Source: Rubrivivax sp. (GTDB taxonomy: Bacteria; Pseudomonadota; Gammaproteobacteria; Burkholderiales; Burkholderiaceae_C). Taken from it: a stretch of DNA of 64,000 bases. The stretch is from positions 248,001 to 312,000 of the forward strand of contig JADJYX010000001.1 of assembly GCA_016719535.1 (NCBI GenBank), given 5' to 3'. Position 1 is the stretch's first letter; each line of letters opens with the position of its first letter. A model generated the notes under the pieces. The model was not told where the DNA came from. It was given only the letters and a program-made list of their open reading frames with translations, and ran no database searches. Shown here in pieces: positions 20,991-29,407 of the stretch. A program made the position numbers and the translations under genes.

Positions 20991-21828
20991 CACGCCGCTG
21001 GCTGCAGCAGCCAGTCCAGCCAGGCGTCCATGCCGACGCCGCTGCGCGACGACGCCAGCAGCACCTCGATGCCCGGGTTGACGCGTTGTGCGTAGGCGAT
21101 GCAGCGCGCGACGTCGAAATCCACGTGCGGCAGCAGGTCGGTCTTGTGGATGACCATCAGCCGCGCGGCGGCAAAGAGGTCGGGATACTTGAGCGGCTTG
21201 TCCTCGCCCTCGGTGACCGAGAGGATGGCCACCTTCGCCGCTTCGCCCAGGTCCCACATCGCCGGGCAGACGAGGTTGCCGACATTCTCGATGAAGAGCA
21301 GCGCGCCGGGGTCATGGGCATGACGATGGTCGTGGTCGTGAGGGTGCTCATGCGCATGGCCGTGGATCGGCAGCCGCGCGAAGGCCTCGGCCACCATCGG
21401 CGCATCGAGGTGGCAGCCCTTGCCGGTATTGACCTGGATGGCCGGCGCGCCGGTGGCGCGGATGCGGTCGGCGTCGTGGCTGGTCTGCTGGTCGCCCTCG
21501 ATCACCGCCAGCGGCAGCCCCGGTGCGCGGCGCGCAGCGCCTCGATGGTGGCGCACAGCAGCGTGGTCTTGCCCGAGCCGGGGCTGGAGACCAGGTTGTA
21601 GGCACGCACGCCGTGGGCCAGAAAGTGCGCGCGGTTGGCGGCCGCGATGCGGTTGTTGGCGCCCAGCACATCGGCCTCGAGCTGGATGGCGCGCGCCGGG
21701 CTCATGCCCGGCACCGATACGCGCGCCGCGCCGGCACCGAAATGCAGGTCGCCGGTGCGGGCATCGACCACCACGTCCTTCGGCGATTCGGCGGTCGCCG
21801 CCCCGCTGCATCCACAGACCACGCACAT
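20990..21828 (-). CDS. hypB: HypB, nickel-insertion GTPase with internal His-rich loop (frameshift)
   Basis: HypB reads MCVVCGCSG (N-terminal CxxCGC metal site), then P-loop SSPGSGKTTLL at about 81-91. A one-base loss near 21520 then forces a frame change, and in the second frame VIEGDQQTSHDADRI and the rest continue correctly to the stop. The loss is in a CCGGGG run and is probably a sequencing error. HypB has no N-terminal His stretch. Instead nine His in 18 residues (21311-21367) are inserted just before LLFIENVGNLVCP. It binds and delivers nickel with HypA. Its stop overlaps the hypF start by one base. Confidence 0.9.
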
Positions 21829-21839
21829 CGCTGACTCCT

Positions 21840-22184
21840 TCAATCGGTGACCATCAGGTCGACCACTTTCAGTTCGGTGCCGCCGGTGGGCTGCAGCTGG
21901 TGGCTGCCGCACTGCGGGCAGTCGTCGCTGCGCGACGCGATGGCCACCGTCTGCCCGCAGCGCAGGCACCAGGCCTGGCCGGGCGGCTCGTCGATGACGA
22001 TCTCGGCGCCTTCGAGCCGCGTGCCCGGCGCCATGGCCTCGAGCGCGAAGCGCAGCGCGCGCACCTCCACGCCGGCCAGTGCACCGGCCTGCAGGTGCAG
22101 GCGCTGCACGCGCGCGAAGGGGTCGCGCGCCGCCGCGTCGTCCACCAGTTTCAGGATGCCGCCGGCCAGGCTCATCTCATGCAT
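21840..22184 (-). CDS. hypA: HypA, nickel metallochaperone
   Basis: A 114-residue HypA. The N-terminal MHEMSLA has the Ni-binding His2, and a zinc site is formed by CLRCG and CPQCG. It passes nickel with HypB to the hydrogenase large subunit. ATG 22184 is required to give the MHE start and overlaps the hupK stop by 8 bases. The hypB start follows 11 bases after the stop. Confidence 0.96.
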   Translation of the reverse strand: MHEMSLAGGILKLVDDAAARDPFARVQRLHLQAGALAGVEVRALRFALEAMAPGTRLEGAEIVIDEPPGQAWCLRCGQTVAIASRSDDCPQCGSHQLQPTGGTELKVVDLMVTD

Positions 22185-23280
22185 GCTGACGCTCCACCAC
22201 CTGTTCTGCCACCCGCTCGATGTGCACCGCCACACAGGGATCGTACGCGGCCAGCAGGGCACGCACACGGGCTTCAGGGGCATCGGGCGGCAGCGCCGCC
22301 AGCGCGCGCGCGGCGGCGCCGACGGGGTGGCCGTTCCAGTCGGTGGGGGCGATGAGCCGGAAATCGGCCACGCCGCCCGCGGCGTCGAGCTGCAGACTGT
22401 GCAGCAGCAGGCCGCGCGCCGTCTCGCACCAGGCGATGGCCTCGCCGTCGGCGATCGCCAGCGCGCCCAGCTGCAGCGCCTCGTCGCCGCCGGGGCCGAG
22501 CAGGCGTGCCAGGTCGGCCACGCGGGCGGCCAGGCGCAACCAGGGGTCGGCGGCGGGGCTGCCCGGGCCGCGCAGCCCGCGGTCGGCGGCGCGGGTCCAG
22601 CAGCCGGTCTCGGCGGTCTGGCCGCGCCAGGTCGGGGCCAGCGCAAAGCCGGCGTCGTGGCGCATCCGACCGGCCAGGTGCTGCAGTTCGACGGCTGACG
22701 CGTGGGCCTGCAGGGCCACCACCGGCAGCCGGATGCCACGCAGCCAGGGCCGCAGCGCGGCCAGCGCGCGCGCCGGGGTGCCGGCCTGCTGCGACACCCA
22801 CTCGGCGGCCCAGCCGGCCGGATCCTGCTGCCAGCGCCGCAGCCAGGCGGCGGCCGGCAGGCCCAGCAGGGTGGCCACGGCCCAGTCGTGCGTTGCCGGC
22901 AGGGCAGCCGCGTCGCGCCACAGCGGGCAGGCGCCGAGCAGCGCTGCATCACCGTCATTCGCCACGCCGGCCAGGGCCGGCAGGTCCAGCCACAGGCGCC
23001 GCAGGTGTTCGCGCACGGTATCGGCGCGCAGCGCCAGGCGCTGCGCCGGCTGCGGCCGGCCGCTGCCGCCGCGCGCGGTGGCCAGCGCCAGTTCGGCGGT
23101 GACGCGGTGCGCGCCGCCGCACAGCGCAAACACGGCCGCCAGCCGCGCCGGCAGACCGTCGGCCGGGCCGGCGCGTGCGATGCGCGGCGCCAGTTCGCGG
23201 CGGGTGCTGCGCAGCGTGGGCAAGGCGCTGCCGGGGCGCGCCCACCAGGCAGCATCGAACAGGCCGCCGGGCTGCGTCAT
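22177..23280 (-). CDS. hupK: HupK/HoxV, hydrogenase maturation scaffold
   Basis: A 367-residue protein distantly related to hydrogenase large subunits. The C-terminal AAYDPCVAVHIERV mimics the DPCxxCxxH motif but keeps only one Cys, and the N-terminal CxxC is absent. HoxV/HupK is thought to be an intermediate scaffold for the Fe(CN)2CO unit in membrane-bound hydrogenases, mainly under oxygen. Its segment WRGQTAETGCW echoes the RGxxAETG pattern of large subunits. It overlaps hupJ by 4 bases and hypA by 8. Confidence 0.88.
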   Translation of the reverse strand: MTQPGGLFDAAWWARPGSALPTLRSTRRELAPRIARAGPADGLPARLAAVFALCGGAHRVTAELALATARGGSGRPQPAQRLALRADTVREHLRRLWLDLPALAGVANDGDAALLGACPLWRDAAALPATHDWAVATLLGLPAAAWLRRWQQDPAGWAAEWVSQQAGTPARALAALRPWLRGIRLPVVALQAHASAVELQHLAGRMRHDAGFALAPTWRGQTAETGCWTRAADRGLRGPGSPAADPWLRLAARVADLARLLGPGGDEALQLGALAIADGEAIAWCETARGLLLHSLQLDAAGGVADFRLIAPTDWNGHPVGAAARALAALPPDAPEARVRALLAAYDPCVAVHIERVAEQVVERQHA

Positions 23281-23756
23281 GCCGTGCTCCGCCCCAGGCC
23301 CAGCAGCAGGCGCCGGCGCGTGGCCAGCGGCGACGGGATCGGCGCCAGCGTCTCGGGCCGCAGGTGCTGCAGCGCCGCCGCGGCGGTGGCCAGCGCCGCC
23401 GCCTGGTCGGCAAAGTCGTGCATGGGCGAAAACAGCGAGCAGGCCTCGAAGGCGCCGATCGCATCCTCGTGCGCACCCGTCATCTCGAAGCACTCGGTGC
23501 CCAGCACGCGCTTGCGGGTCGCTCCGGGCGCCAGCGGCGGCGATGGGTCGCCTTCATCGGGCAGCCAGGCCAGGTTCATGAACCAGGGCGTCAGCAGCAC
23601 GCCCCAGGCGCCGCCCGCCGCATCGGGCCGGAAGCCGACCGCCGCCACCTGCAGGCGCGGGTGGCACAAGGCCACGCCGGCCATGCGCGTGGCGGCGATA
23701 TGGGCAAAGCGCGCGGCCAGGGCGCGGGCGCGGCGGTCGGCTTCGGCCGCCGTCAT
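23277..23756 (-). CDS. hupJ: HupJ/HoxT, hydrogenase assembly protein (HybE-like)
   Basis: A 159-residue protein of the HupJ/HybE assembly family. Recognisable are VGFRPDAAGGAWGVLLTPWFMNLAWLP and the downstream FEACSLFSPMHDFAD, which match the family core. HupJ/HoxT works with HupI and HupH in assembling the small subunit and protecting it from oxygen before Tat export. The start ATG 23756 overlaps the hupI stop (ATGA) and the end overlaps hupK by 4 bases. Confidence 0.9.
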   Translation of the reverse strand: MTAAEADRRARALAARFAHIAATRMAGVALCHPRLQVAAVGFRPDAAGGAWGVLLTPWFMNLAWLPDEGDPSPPLAPGATRKRVLGTECFEMTGAHEDAIGAFEACSLFSPMHDFADQAAALATAAAALQHLRPETLAPIPSPLATRRRLLLGLGRSTA

Positions 23757-23977
23757 GCCGCCTCGTCCAGCACCATGAACTGCTCGGCCGCGCCTTCGCA
23801 TTGCGGGCAGCGCCAGTGCGGCGGCAGTTCGGCAAAGGGCGTGCCGGGGGCGATCTGCGCCTGCGGGTCGCCCAGCGCCGGGTCATAGACCGTCCAGCAG
23901 ATCTTGCATTCGAGCCGCGCCGTGGGCGCGATGCGCGCACGGTCGCCCAGGTAGCTGCCTTCGAACACGCTCAGCAC
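23753..23977 (-). CDS. hupI: HupI/HoxR, rubredoxin-like protein
   Basis: A 74-residue rubredoxin with two CxxC pairs, CKICW and CPQCEG, that bind one iron, separated by the usual YDPALGDPQAQIAPGTPF loop. HoxR is needed in Cupriavidus for correct formation of the unusual proximal cluster of O2-tolerant hydrogenase under air. It overlaps hupH by 7 bases and hupJ by 4. Confidence 0.94.
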   Translation of the reverse strand: MLSVFEGSYLGDRARIAPTARLECKICWTVYDPALGDPQAQIAPGTPFAELPPHWRCPQCEGAAEQFMVLDEAA

Positions 23978-24834
23978 TCGTCCAGCCAGTCCAGCACCTC
24001 GGCCAGGCGTTCGGCCGAGTCCTGCAGGTCCTCGGCAGCGGCACAGGCCACCTCGGGCACGCGGCAGACTTCCAGCGTGTCGAGGATGTTGATGTCGCTG
24101 CTGTTGAAATAGGTCACGCGCCAGGCATGCGGCAGCCGCGTGCCCACGATGCGGCAGTTGCCGTAGCCGCGCGACAGGATCAGCACGCGCTCGTCGGCCA
24201 GCCGGGCATCGAGCAGGGCCGAATCGTCGGGCGTCAGCGGCAGCAGCGTCAGGTTGACCACATGCGGTGGCTGCCCCGGCTGCCAGCGGGCCGAGCGGTC
24301 CTCCAGCTCGGCCAGCAGCGCCGGCGCATTCATCACGCCGGCCAGGCCCGCGGGGGCCGGCGGCGCCGGCTGAAGCGCCTCGGCCAGCGCCGCGTCAACC
24401 AGCAGCGGTGGCAGCGCGCCGACCTGCAGCTGGTCACGCACCGTGCCGTCGGCTGCGGTCCGCACGACGCGCCAGATGCCGGCAAAGACCGATTCCTGAA
24501 CCTGCACGGCGGGGTCACCGCGCACCTGCGCCGCCACCTCGCCTTCGCCCAGCACCTGGTTGAGCAGGCGACGGTCGCCGTCGGCCAATGCGTCGAGGTC
24601 GATGGTCTCGGTCCGCTCGACGGCGCCGGGCCGCCGCAGCGCGGCCAGCGCCTGGCGCAGCACGGCCACGCAGCCGGCATGGCCGGCCAGGTCTTCGGGC
24701 TCGGGCAGCGGCGGCGGGTGGTAGGTGGCCATGCCCTGCGGCATCGGCAGGTAGGCCGGGGCGTCGTCTTCGACGCCGGGTTCGGCGAAGGCGACCACGG
24801 AGATGGGGACCGGGCGCTGCATCGGGCTTTGCAT
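23971..24834 (-). CDS. hupH: HupH/HoxQ, hydrogenase small-subunit assembly chaperone
   Basis: A 287-residue HupH/HyaF-family protein. The family C-terminus RGYGNCRIVGTRLPHAWRVTYFNS, followed by NILDTLEVCRVPEVACAA, is clear (split here only for reading). ATG 24834 gives MQSPMQRPVPISVV and sits 11 bases after the hupG stop. HoxQ forms a complex with HoxO and the small-subunit precursor until oligomerisation. Cys residues near the end (VCRVP, VACAA, DEC) may help with cluster handling, which is inference. Confidence 0.9.
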   Translation of the reverse strand: MQSPMQRPVPISVVAFAEPGVEDDAPAYLPMPQGMATYHPPPLPEPEDLAGHAGCVAVLRQALAALRRPGAVERTETIDLDALADGDRRLLNQVLGEGEVAAQVRGDPAVQVQESVFAGIWRVVRTAADGTVRDQLQVGALPPLLVDAALAEALQPAPPAPAGLAGVMNAPALLAELEDRSARWQPGQPPHVVNLTLLPLTPDDSALLDARLADERVLILSRGYGNCRIVGTRLPHAWRVTYFNSSDINILDTLEVCRVPEVACAAAEDLQDSAERLAEVLDWLDEC

Positions 24835-24845
24835 GGTCGGCTCCT

Positions 24846-25271
24846 TCAGCCGCAGGTGGCGGCGCTCTGGATGGCGATGGCCGGCCGCGGGCGCGGGCCG
24901 GGACTGGCCTGGCGCAGCGCCTGCAGCTCGCGCCGGTAGTCGTCCCAGTCCTTCATGCCGGCCGTGGTGCCCAGGTAGCCGCCGTCGCGCAGCCACACCA
25001 GCGAGGGCCAGCGCTGCACGGCATAACGCCGCGCCAGAGCGTCTTCCACCTCGGCCGGCACCAGGCCGATGGCCAGGCCGCCAGCGGCCGCCTGCAGCTC
25101 GGGCAGCACGACGGCGACATCCAGCGCCTCGGGGAAGCGCACGGGGTCGCCGGCAAAGAAGAGCACGGCATCGCCGGGCCGGGCCTCGAAGGCCTCGACG
25201 CTGTCGGGCCGCACGTCGCAGGCGCCGGCCACGGTGGCCAGGCGTTCGATCAAGGGGTGGCGTGGCTTCAT
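24846..25271 (-). CDS. hupG: HupG/HoxO, small-subunit-specific chaperone
   Basis: A 141-residue thioredoxin-fold protein (HupG/HyaE family) that lacks the thioredoxin CxxC. The core VLFFAGDPVRFPEALDVAVV and RWPSLVWLRDGGYLGTTAGMKDW (two stretches of the fold) are typical. HyaE/HoxO binds the Tat-signal-bearing small subunit before export. The start overlaps the hupF stop by 4 bases. Confidence 0.9.
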   Translation of the reverse strand: MKPRHPLIERLATVAGACDVRPDSVEAFEARPGDAVLFFAGDPVRFPEALDVAVVLPELQAAAGGLAIGLVPAEVEDALARRYAVQRWPSLVWLRDGGYLGTTAGMKDWDDYRRELQALRQASPGPRPRPAIAIQSAATCG

Positions 25272-25591
25272 GGCAGGGTCTCGCTCGGGGTGCCGACCAG
25301 CGCGGCCAGCTGGGCGGCGCTCATCGACGAGGGCAGGGCAAAGCCGGGGTCGGCGTCGGGCGGTGCGTCGCCCATCCGGGCCTGTTCCAGCAGGTCCAGC
25401 GCGGCGTGGATCTCGGCAGCGCGTTCGGGGCTCAGCCACTCGCGCGCCGCGCCCTGGAAGACCAGCAGCCAGTCGCCCACCGCACAGGGGCCGACCAGGC
25501 GCAGGTCCACCGTCTCGCGGCGGCCGCGGCCGCAGGCCAGGCCATGCACGCCGTCGATGCGCTGCAGCTGCAGGGGCATGCCGATGCACAT
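25268..25591 (-). CDS. hupF: HupF/HoxL, HypC-family chaperone dedicated to HupL
   Basis: A 107-residue HypC paralogue starting MCIGMPLQL, with the exposed Cys2 needed to hold the Fe(CN)2CO unit. It is longer than HypC by about 30 C-terminal residues, as usual for HupF/HoxL. It is thought to chaperone the HupL precursor, especially under oxygen. It sits 3 bases after hupD and overlaps hupG. Confidence 0.92.
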   Translation of the reverse strand: MCIGMPLQLQRIDGVHGLACGRGRRETVDLRLVGPCAVGDWLLVFQGAAREWLSPERAAEIHAALDLLEQARMGDAPPDADPGFALPSSMSAAQLAALVGTPSETLP

Positions 25592-25594
25592 GAG

Positions 25595-26212
25595 TCAACC
25601 CGTTGCCATGACACGCGCATCGCCGATGCGGCAGGCCGCCTCGGCACTCGGCCGGTCGGCCTCATAACGGTCCAGCGCCAGCTCGGGCGCGGTGACGGCC
25701 TCGTGCGCGGCCGGCGGCGCGTCGCGCCCGCGCGGCTGGCCGCCCCAGGCGGCCAGGCGGTGCACGGCCAGCGCCACCGCGTCGTCCAGTGCGCGGCGCA
25801 CGCCGGGGCGCAGGCTGCCGCCGTAGTCGTCCAGCTCCTCGGGCTGGCAGCCGATCAGCAGCGCCTCGGCCGGCCAGGCACCGGTCAGCTGGGCCAGCGC
25901 CAGCACCTCCTGGAAGCCGGTCTGGTGCAGGCTCATCTTGCGCGCCCCCAGGAAGCGCGGCACCTCGTCGTTCTCCACCACGTGCAGCGTGCCCGGCGCC
26001 AGGCCGTAGTCGATGGCGTCCAGTACCAGCAGCCGGTCGGCGCCCTGCACCAGCGGCAGCAGGTACAGGCCCTGGGTGCCGCCGTCGACCAGCTGCACAT
26101 GGTCGGCAAAGGCGTAGCGCTGCTGCAGCGCCTCGACGCAGCGCACGCCGAAGCCCTCGTCGGCCCACAGCAGGTTGCCGATGCCCAGCACCACGATGCG
26201 CTCGCTGGCCAT
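25595..26212 (-). CDS. hupD: HupD/HoxM, hydrogenase maturation endopeptidase
   Basis: A 205-residue nickel-dependent protease of the HybD family. IVVLGIGNLLWADEGFGVR carries the first metal ligand (Glu), VDGGTQG and LDAIDYG the central Asp, and a His follows in MSLHQTG. It removes the 15-residue tail of HupL after nickel insertion. The C-terminal 40 residues are longer than in many homologues. It starts 2 bases after the hupC stop. Confidence 0.94.
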   Translation of the reverse strand: MASERIVVLGIGNLLWADEGFGVRCVEALQQRYAFADHVQLVDGGTQGLYLLPLVQGADRLLVLDAIDYGLAPGTLHVVENDEVPRFLGARKMSLHQTGFQEVLALAQLTGAWPAEALLIGCQPEELDDYGGSLRPGVRRALDDAVALAVHRLAAWGGQPRGRDAPPAAHEAVTAPELALDRYEADRPSAEAACRIGDARVMATG

Positions 26213-26214
26213 GG

Positions 26215-26949
26215 TCAGTCCTTGAAGGTTCGGTAGCCCGACACCATGGTGCTGACGATGCTCTGCCGCCCCATGATGTCCTCGCGCAGCGCGGCATAGA
26301 CATGCACGATGACGAAGCACACCATCAGCCACAGGCCCAGCCGGTGCAGCGTGTGCACGAGCTGCGAATCGCCGATCAGCGGGATCACCCAGCCGAAGGC
26401 GATATCGGCCCAGCTGCCATGGCCCGTGCCCTCGCTGTAGAGCGCGAAGCCGGTGGCGATCATGAAGACCGTCAGCAGCAGGTAGCCGAAGAACATGGCC
26501 AGCCGTGCCACCGGGTTGTGGCCCACATACTGGTTGGGCCGCGGGCGCACAAAGGCATACCAGGCGAGCATGGCGCCCACCTCGCGCCAGTAGGCGGCAC
26601 GCGTCAGCGGCAGCGTAAACAGCTCGCGCGCATGGTGGTTGCCCACCAGCGCCCAGTAGGCGCGGCCCAGCAGGCCCACGGCCAGCACGTAGCCGGCGGC
26701 AAAGTGCGCGAAGCGGATGCTGCCCATCAGGTACCAGTCTGACGCCTCGCCCGGCACCGACGGCAGCGGCCGGCCGATGAAGAAGCCGGTGACGGCCAGC
26801 ACGGTGACGGCCAGCGCATTGACCCAGTGCCAGATGCGCACCGGCGCCTCGTAGACATAGACCGCATGCACGCGCGGCGACGCGGCGACTGCGGCCTCGT
26901 CGATGCCGGTGACGTCGGCCAGCTCCTGCGCGGTGGTCGGGCTGTTCAT
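26215..26949 (-). CDS. hupC: HupC/HoxZ, cytochrome b subunit of uptake hydrogenase
   Basis: A 244-residue dihaem cytochrome b with four membrane spans. Likely haem ligands are His in YEAPVRIWHWVNALAV, RFAHFAAGYV and the pair of His in LVHTLHRLGLWLMV and IVHVY. It anchors HupSL to the periplasmic face of the inner membrane and passes electrons from H2 to quinone. It lies after hupE rather than directly after hupL. Note the 30-residue N-terminal extension before the first span. Confidence 0.95.
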   Translation of the reverse strand: MNSPTTAQELADVTGIDEAAVAASPRVHAVYVYEAPVRIWHWVNALAVTVLAVTGFFIGRPLPSVPGEASDWYLMGSIRFAHFAAGYVLAVGLLGRAYWALVGNHHARELFTLPLTRAAYWREVGAMLAWYAFVRPRPNQYVGHNPVARLAMFFGYLLLTVFMIATGFALYSEGTGHGSWADIAFGWVIPLIGDSQLVHTLHRLGLWLMVCFVIVHVYAALREDIMGRQSIVSTMVSGYRTFKD

Positions 26950-26966
26950 GGTGGCCCTCCGTCGGC

Positions 26967-27569
26967 TCAGAAGCGGCCCAGTGCCAGCGCGGCACCGGCC
27001 AGCCCCACCAGCAGCCCGGCCGCGCGCAGCGCCGCGGCATGGGCGTGCGCCAGCCAGGCACCGGCGGCCAGGCCGACGGCATGCAGCGCCGCGGTGGCAG
27101 CGACGAAGCCGATGGCATAGGCCATGAAGCCGCCGCCGGGCGCGGCCTCCAGCCCGTGGGCGACGCCATGCAGCACGCCGGCCGCGGCTGCCAGCGCCAG
27201 GCCGGCCGCGGCGCCGACGCGCGCACCACCGGCCAGCAGTGCGCCCAGCAGCAGCACGCTGAGCGCGAGGGACGGCTCCAGCAAGCCGCCCAGCGGCAAC
27301 AGCCCCAGGCGGGCCAGCACGGCACCGGCCAGCAGGCCACCGACGAAGAGCAGCGGTGCCATCAGGCGCCGGCCCGCCGGCAGCGCCAGCGCGGCCCACA
27401 GGCCGACGGTGAGCATGGCCAGCAGATGGTCCAGCCCCCCCAGCGGATGCAGCAGGCCCGGCAGCAGGCCGTGGTCGTGCGACGGGTCGTTGCCGTGCGC
27501 CAGCGCTGCCAGCGGCAGCAGCAGCAGCATCGGCACCAGGGCCATGCGGCCGATCGAGTGGGCAGTCAT
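26967..27569 (-). CDS. hupE: HupE/UreJ-family membrane protein, probable nickel permease
   Basis: A 200-residue membrane protein with a signal peptide (LLLLPLAALA, then HG) and about six spans. The HupE/UreJ signature HPLGGLDHLLAMLTVGLWAA follows a His-rich mature N-terminus (HGNDPSHDHG). Later His in GVLHGVAHGLE and HAVGLAAGAWLAHAHAAA could also bind metal. HupE imports nickel in Rhizobium leguminosarum. Here it sits between hupL and hupC, whereas in rhizobial operons it follows hupD. Confidence 0.9.
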   Translation of the reverse strand: MTAHSIGRMALVPMLLLLPLAALAHGNDPSHDHGLLPGLLHPLGGLDHLLAMLTVGLWAALALPAGRRLMAPLLFVGGLLAGAVLARLGLLPLGGLLEPSLALSVLLLGALLAGGARVGAAAGLALAAAAGVLHGVAHGLEAAPGGGFMAYAIGFVAATAALHAVGLAAGAWLAHAHAAALRAAGLLVGLAGAALALGRF

Positions 27570-27594
27570 CGAAAGTCTCCGGGTTTGCACGCCG

Positions 27595-29394
27595 TTACCG
27601 CACGGTCACCGCCGCCATCTCCTGGCCGTCGGGTGACATCACATGGGTGGAACAGGCCAGACAGGGGTCGAACGAATGAATGGTGCGCAGGATCTCCAGC
27701 GGCTCGTCGCCCTTGGCCAGCGGCGTATTCATCAGGCTGGCCTCGAAGGCGCCGATCTGGCCCTTGGGGTCGCGCGGGCTGCCGTTCCAGGTGGTGGGCA
27801 CCACGCACTGGTAGTTGTCGATCCGGCCGTCCTTGATCTTCACCCAATGGCCCAGCGCGCCGCGCGGCGCCTCGGTGAAGCCGGCGCCCTTGGCCTCCTT
27901 CGGCCAGGTGGCGGGCTCCCACTTGTCGACATTGGCGGTGGCGCTGTCGCCGGCCTTGATGTTGGCGACCAGGCGGTCGAATTCGCGCACCTGCAGCTCG
28001 GCGCAGTACTGCGCCTCGAGGGCCCGCGCCGCGGTGCGGCCCAGCGTGCTGAACAGCGCCGTCAGCGGCACGTCGAGCTTCTTCACCACCGCATCGAGCG
28101 TGTCCTTGATCCACGGAAACTGCTTGGGCTGCGCATAGCCCAGCACCATGCGCGCCAGCGGCCCGACCTCCATCGCCTGGCCGCGCCAGCGCGGCGCCTT
28201 GATCCACGAATATTTGGCCGATTCGTCGAGCTGCTCGATGGCGTTGCGCTGGCCCTTGAAGTTGGGGCCCTCGGGCTTGTACTGCGGCTCGGTCACGCCG
28301 TCCCAGGGGTGCAGGCCACGGCCCTCGTCGGCATAGCGGTACCAGCTGTGGCTGACGAACTCCTGCACCTGCTCGGGGTCCTTCACGTCCACCGCGTGGA
28401 TCTTCGTCAGGTCGCCGCCGGTGATGGCGCCGCGCGGCAGCAGCAGGTTGGCCGCCGAATGGTCGTTGGCCTTGTCGGGGATGTCGCCGTAGCTCAGCAG
28501 GTTCTGGCTGCTGATGCCGCCGCCGTACAGCCAGTCCTTGTAGAAGCTGCCGATGGCCAGGATGTCGGGGATGTAGACGAGGTCGATGAATTCCTTGGAG
28601 CGGTCGATGATGTGCTTGACGAGGTTGAGCCGCTCCATGTTGATGGCGCCCACGGCCCCGGTGTCGTGCACGTTGATCGGGCAGGGCACGCCGCCCACCA
28701 GCCAGTTGGGGTGCGGGTTCTTGCCGCCGAAGATGGTGTGGACCTTGACGATCTCCTTCTGGAAGTCGAGCGCCTCCAGGTAGTGCGTCACCGCCATCAG
28801 GTTGGCCTCGGGCGGCAGCTTGTAGGCCGGGTTGCCCCAGTAGCCGTGCGCGAAGGGGCCGAGCTGCCCGCTCTCGACGAACTTCTTCAGCCGCAGCTGC
28901 ACGTCGCGGAAATAGCCCGGGCTGGACAGCGGCCAGCTCGAGATGCTCTGCGCCAGCTCGCTGGTCTTCTTCGGGTCGGCCTTCAGCGCCGACACCACGT
29001 CCACCCAGTCCAGCGCATGCAGGTGGTAGAAGTGAACCAGGTGGTCGTGCACCTGCAGGTTCAGCTGCATGATGTTGCGGATGATGTTGGCGTTGGCCGG
29101 GATCTGGATGCCGAGCGCATCCTCCACCGCGCGCACGCTGGTCAGCGCATGGGTGCCGGTGCACACGCCGCAGATGCGCTCGGTGAAGGCCCAGGCATCG
29201 CGCGGGTCGCGGCCCTTGAGGATGACCTCCAGCCCGCGCCACATGGTGCCGGTGCTGACCGCGTTGCGGATCACGTTGCTGGCGTCGAGGTTGACCTCCA
29301 CGCGCAGGTGCCCCTCGATGCGGGTCACCGGGTCGACCACCAGGCGGCGGCCGCTGTTGTCGAGCTTGAAGCCCTGGGTTTCGTGGCTGGCCAT
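27595..29394 (-). CDS. hupL: Uptake [NiFe]-hydrogenase large subunit
   Basis: A 599-residue catalytic subunit (HupL/HoxG) that splits H2 at the NiFe(CN)2CO site. The N-terminal RICGVCTGTHA and C-terminal DPCLACSTHV motifs give the four Ni ligands. After the terminal His a 15-residue tail (VMSPDGQEMAAVTVR) remains for removal by HupD. It matches group 1 membrane-bound hydrogenases, close in style to Cupriavidus HoxG. It starts 13 bases after the hupS stop. It has no signal of its own and is exported with HupS by Tat. Confidence 0.97.
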   Translation of the reverse strand: MASHETQGFKLDNSGRRLVVDPVTRIEGHLRVEVNLDASNVIRNAVSTGTMWRGLEVILKGRDPRDAWAFTERICGVCTGTHALTSVRAVEDALGIQIPANANIIRNIMQLNLQVHDHLVHFYHLHALDWVDVVSALKADPKKTSELAQSISSWPLSSPGYFRDVQLRLKKFVESGQLGPFAHGYWGNPAYKLPPEANLMAVTHYLEALDFQKEIVKVHTIFGGKNPHPNWLVGGVPCPINVHDTGAVGAINMERLNLVKHIIDRSKEFIDLVYIPDILAIGSFYKDWLYGGGISSQNLLSYGDIPDKANDHSAANLLLPRGAITGGDLTKIHAVDVKDPEQVQEFVSHSWYRYADEGRGLHPWDGVTEPQYKPEGPNFKGQRNAIEQLDESAKYSWIKAPRWRGQAMEVGPLARMVLGYAQPKQFPWIKDTLDAVVKKLDVPLTALFSTLGRTAARALEAQYCAELQVREFDRLVANIKAGDSATANVDKWEPATWPKEAKGAGFTEAPRGALGHWVKIKDGRIDNYQCVVPTTWNGSPRDPKGQIGAFEASLMNTPLAKGDEPLEILRTIHSFDPCLACSTHVMSPDGQEMAAVTVR

Positions 29395-29407
29395 GGTGTG
29401 CTCTCCG

